7,531 nucleotides of DNA, from NCBI GenBank assembly GCA_948543905.1, contig CAOVIS010000007.1, positions 2,402 through 9,932 on the forward strand, in the 5' to 3' direction. The translations under genes were made by a program, and so were the position numbers. The stretch's first letter is position 1. Every line of letters starts with the position of its first letter. Source of the stretch: an uncultured Bacilli bacterium. Its GTDB lineage: Bacteria > Bacillota_I > Bacilli_A > RF39 > UBA660. Positions 5,325-7,531 of the stretch are shown here, in pieces. Under the pieces are notes generated by a model. That model saw nothing but the letters and a program-made list of their open reading frames with translations. It was not told the DNA's origin and did no database searches.

Positions 5325-6704
5325 ATGGAAAAAGTAACACAAGAAGAATTAGTTAATTTTTGTAAACAATATGGTTTTATTTTTCAAGGAAGTGAAATAT
5401 ATGGAGGCCTTGCTAACACCTGGGATTATGGTCCTCTAGGTCGCGAATTAAAAGAAAATTTAAGACGCGCTTGGTGGAAAAAATTCATGCAAGAAAATCC
5501 TTATAACTATGGCCTTGATAGTGCTATTTTAATGAATCCTGAGGTTTGGGTTGCAAGTGGCCATGTTACCAATTTCAATGACCCCTTAATTGATTGTAAA
5601 GCATGTAAGGCAAGACATCGTGCTGATAAATTAATCGAAGAGTTTACTAATGGTGCAGAAACCGGTGATGGATGGAGCAATGAAAAATTAGAAAATTACT
5701 TAATTACGCATGAGATTGTTTGTCCTAAATGCGGTAAACTTGATTACACACCTATTAGAAAATTTAATCTTTTATTTGAAACATCTATGGGAGTAACCGA
5801 GGATAATAAATCAAAAGTTTATTTAAGAGGGGAAACTGCTCAAGGTATATTTGTAAATTTTTCCAATGTAGCTAGAAGTATGCGCCTTAAAATTCCTTTT
5901 GGAATCTGTCAAACCGGAAAAAGTTTTCGTAATGAAATAACTCCTGGTAATTTTATTTTCCGTACTCGGGAATTTGAACAAATGGAATTAGAATTCTTTT
6001 GTAAACCAGGTGAAGATTTAGAATGGTTTGGTTATTGGAAGAATTTTTGTTTAGATTTTCTAAAATCATTAGGTATAAATAAAGAAAACCTAAGATATAG
6101 AGACCACGCTAAAGAAGAATTATCTTTTTATAGTAAAGCCACTACCGATATTGAATATAAATTTCCAATGGGTTGGGGTGAACTTTGGGGGATTGCTGAT
6201 CGTACTGATTATGATCTTTCTACTCACATGGAGCACTCTAAGACTGACTTATCATATTTAGATCCCGAGACTAATGAAAAATATGTACCTTATGTTATTG
6301 AACCAAGTGTAGGCCTTGACCGTTTAATTTATGCTGTATTAACTGATGCTTACACAACTGAAACCTTAGATAATGGCGAAGAAAGACAAGTTTTAAAATT
6401 GCATCCAGCCTTATCTCCAATAAAAGCAACAATTCTACCTTTAATTAAGAAGAATCATAGTGAGAAAGCAATGGATATTTACGCTACATTATGTGCATAT
6501 TTTATGTGTAGTGTCGATTCATCAGGTTCTATTGGTAAGAGATATAGAAGGTGTGATGCTGTTGGTACTCCATTATGTATTACTGTTGATGATGAAACTA
6601 TTAATAATGATACAGTAACTGTAAGACTTCGTGATAACATGGAACAAGTAGTTGTAAAAGTCGCTGATTTAAAAGATTATATAAACGAATATATTAAATT
6701 TTAA
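5325..6704 (+). CDS. glyQS: Glycine--tRNA ligase, single-chain homodimeric (alpha2) type
   Basis: This cytoplasmic class II synthetase charges tRNA-Gly with glycine using ATP. The 459-aa length fits the alpha2 bacterial/eukaryotic-like enzyme, not the separate GlyQ and GlyS subunits of the alpha2-beta2 type. The N-terminal signature QGSEIYGGLANTWDYGPLG is at about 21-39. Two CxxC pairs (C91/C94 and C133/C136) form a zinc-knuckle-like insertion. LRGETAQGIFVNF is at about 167-179, class II motif 2 is FRNEITPG (201-208) with RTREFEQMELEFF after it, and motif 3 is EPSVGLDR (326-333). The C-terminal anticodon-binding domain starts near LHPALSPIKATILP (about 359-372), with GKRYRRCDAVGTP typical of it. 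Motif 2 has ITPG where ITPR is common; the functional arginine nearby (R213) remains. The start at 5325 is supported by AAAGGA (5310-5315). The T-box upstream controls it, and the next gene is 21 bases downstream. Confidence 0.97.
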   Translation: MEKVTQEELVNFCKQYGFIFQGSEIYGGLANTWDYGPLGRELKENLRRAWWKKFMQENPYNYGLDSAILMNPEVWVASGHVTNFNDPLIDCKACKARHRADKLIEEFTNGAETGDGWSNEKLENYLITHEIVCPKCGKLDYTPIRKFNLLFETSMGVTEDNKSKVYLRGETAQGIFVNFSNVARSMRLKIPFGICQTGKSFRNEITPGNFIFRTREFEQMELEFFCKPGEDLEWFGYWKNFCLDFLKSLGINKENLRYRDHAKEELSFYSKATTDIEYKFPMGWGELWGIADRTDYDLSTHMEHSKTDLSYLDPETNEKYVPYVIEPSVGLDRLIYAVLTDAYTTETLDNGEERQVLKLHPALSPIKATILPLIKKNHSEKAMDIYATLCAYFMCSVDSSGSIGKRYRRCDAVGTPLCITVDDETINNDTVTVRLRDNMEQVVVKVADLKDYINEYIKF

Positions 6705-6712
6705 TTATTTTT

Positions 6713-6719
6713 AGGAGGG
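6713..6719 (+). promoter_or_regulatory. Strong RBS that places the next gene's start at 6726
   Basis: AGGAGGG with 7-base spacing to the ATG at 6726 is a near-perfect Shine-Dalgarno. The later ATG at 6809, which opens the long uninterrupted frame, has no such sequence before it. The RBS therefore argues that translation begins at 6726, in a different frame. Confidence 0.85.
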
Positions 6720-6725
6720 TTTAAA

Positions 6726-7348
6726 ATGGATAAAAGTGAAAAATTAAAAAAATTATTCAAAGTTTCACAAAGTTAAATTTTGATGAAAAAGTTGAATTTA
6801 TAAAATTAATGCTTAATAATATCAAATTAAAAGAAGCTGGTTTTATGAGTTATGAAGAAAGTAAAAAAGTAGAATATGCACGAAAAAAGTTAGAATATAT
6901 TTCAAGTAAATTAAAAAATAAAAAAGCTAGGTCACAAATAGCAAGTATATTGCCTGAAATAAATGATCTTAGTGATGAGCAACTAACTAAACTTGTAGTA
7001 ACTATTGTGGATACTGTTCACAAATATACAAAAGAAAATGAACAACAAAGAAAAGAAAATATATGTCAAAATGATGGTCATATATTTACAGCGTGGCAAG
7101 AACATAAATACACTATTTATGTGTCTCCTGCAGAAGCTTATGGAATTGAAGGCCTTTTAAATGGAGGAACAAATCCTACAATTCCGATAAAAAAAATTAA
7201 ATGGTATAGAACATGTGAAAGATGTGGTTTTAAAGAAGAATTTGATAAAAAACCTGAAGAAGTTGCTAAAAAAGAGGCAGCAGAAACAAAATCAAAAGAA
7301 GTTAAAAGACTTAGAAAAAGATTAAGAGAATTAAAAAAAGAAGATTAA
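6726..7348 (+). CDS. Hypothetical zinc-ribbon-like basic protein, apparently frameshifted near the start
   Basis: Translation from the strong-RBS ATG at 6726 gives only MDKSEKLKKLFKVSQS before a stop (6774-6776). A -1 shift at the seven-A run 6746-6752 joins MDKSEKLKK to IIQSFTKLNFDEKVEFIKLM and on to the end, giving a coherent 207-aa protein. The uninterrupted part from the ATG at 6809 is 179 aa. The protein is Lys/Glu-rich. It has a predicted helical first half (SYEESKKVEYARKKLEYI, LSDEQLTKLVVTIVDTVHKY), then a putative zinc-binding module with C-Q-N-D-G-H-I-F and, about 50 residues on, RTCERCGFKEEF (CxxCG). The tail is a charged helix rich in KK/RKR, possibly binding nucleic acid. It is 21 bases after glyQS, with no promoter between, so it probably shares T-box control. 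The family is not recognised. It may be an indel-broken gene, a recoded gene or a consensus error. Confidence 0.75.
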
Positions 7349-7423
7349 TTTACTATTTACATAATATGTATTTGTAATATAACTCAGTTATAAATAAGGT
7401 TCTTTTAAATCTAATATTTACTT

Positions 7424-7459
7424 AAAACGTTTAGATAGTTATTTAAGCGTTTTTCTTTT
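7424..7459 (+). terminator. Intrinsic terminator ending the glyQS operon
   Basis: AAAACGTTTAGAT (7424-7436) pairs with ATTTAAGCGTTTT (7441-7453) over 13 positions, two of them G-U, around the loop AGTT (7437-7440). The 3' arm runs into TTTTTCTTTT (7450-7459). The stem is long and the tail good, so this is a convincing terminator. The A-rich 5' side could give weak activity on the other strand too. Confidence 0.85.
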
Positions 7460-7490
7460 AAGGTAAAAAGTAAGGAATATTAAAATTTAC

Positions 7491-7519
7491 TTGTTAAAAT
7501 AATAATTATATCTTATAAT
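7491..7519 (+). promoter_or_regulatory. Promoter for a gene beyond the right edge
   Basis: TTGTTA (7491-7496), a 17-base spacer and TATAAT (7514-7519). Transcription would start around 7526, so the gene lies outside the window. An inverted repeat CTTAT-N7-ATAAG (7512-7516 and 7524-7528) overlaps the -10 box. The rest of 7349-7531 holds only the terminator and AT-rich spacer; no coding frame or RNA gene is apparent. Confidence 0.6.
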
Positions 7520-7531
7520 ATTCATAAGAAA

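Noticed and set aside
6726..6776. Sixteen-codon ORF as a separate leader peptide, with re-initiation at 6809
   Set aside because: No regulatory codon run or attenuator structure is seen, there is no RBS before 6809, and the -1 frame continues the N-terminus without a gap, so a split gene explains it better.
1..7531. CRISPR array, insertion sequence, tRNA/rRNA gene or TGA recoding
   Set aside because: No regularly spaced repeats, transposase-like frame or cloverleaf were seen, Trp is encoded by TGG, and none of the genes needs TGA read-through.

Overview
The window is AT-rich DNA with compact, all-plus-strand genes, strong A-rich ribosome-binding sites, TTGnnn-17-TATAAT promoters, U-tailed hairpin terminators and a T-box leader. 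These point to a low-GC Bacillota, probably a gut-type or uncultured member of Bacilli/Erysipelotrichia near the Mollicutes. Trp is encoded by TGG and all genes end in TAA or TAG, so nothing indicates recoding of TGA. The organism is inferred from style only; I cannot place it to genus.

Layout. Positions 1-3723 hold four consecutive genes for soluble, probably helical proteins that I do not recognise. The first is cut by the window edge: its frame stays open to base 3, so the ATG at 69 is probably internal. The second has its own promoter and a terminator overlapping its stop codon. The third and fourth are 10 bp apart and look like diverged tandem paralogues. A 130-bp gap with a locally GC-rich, hairpin-capable segment and a good promoter leads to a membrane-anchored, surface-exposed protein with Ig-like domains (start corrected to 3854).

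From 5140 the window is interpretable in detail: a promoter, a glycine T-box leader, a single-chain dimeric-type glycyl-tRNA synthetase gene (glyQS), then a gene for a zinc-ribbon-like basic protein, ended by a strong terminator at 7424-7459. A further promoter at the right edge points to a gene outside the window.

The most interesting points are: (1) the glyQS T-box appears unusually small, with a short Stem I that keeps a kink-turn but ends directly in a loop carrying GGA; (2) its terminator seems to pair Stem III sequence with a distal strand, enclosing the antiterminator; (3) the gene after glyQS is split by a -1 frame change exactly at an A AAA AAA heptamer; (4) the tandem paralogue pair. 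I see no CRISPR array, transposase, tRNA/rRNA gene or recognisable defence system.
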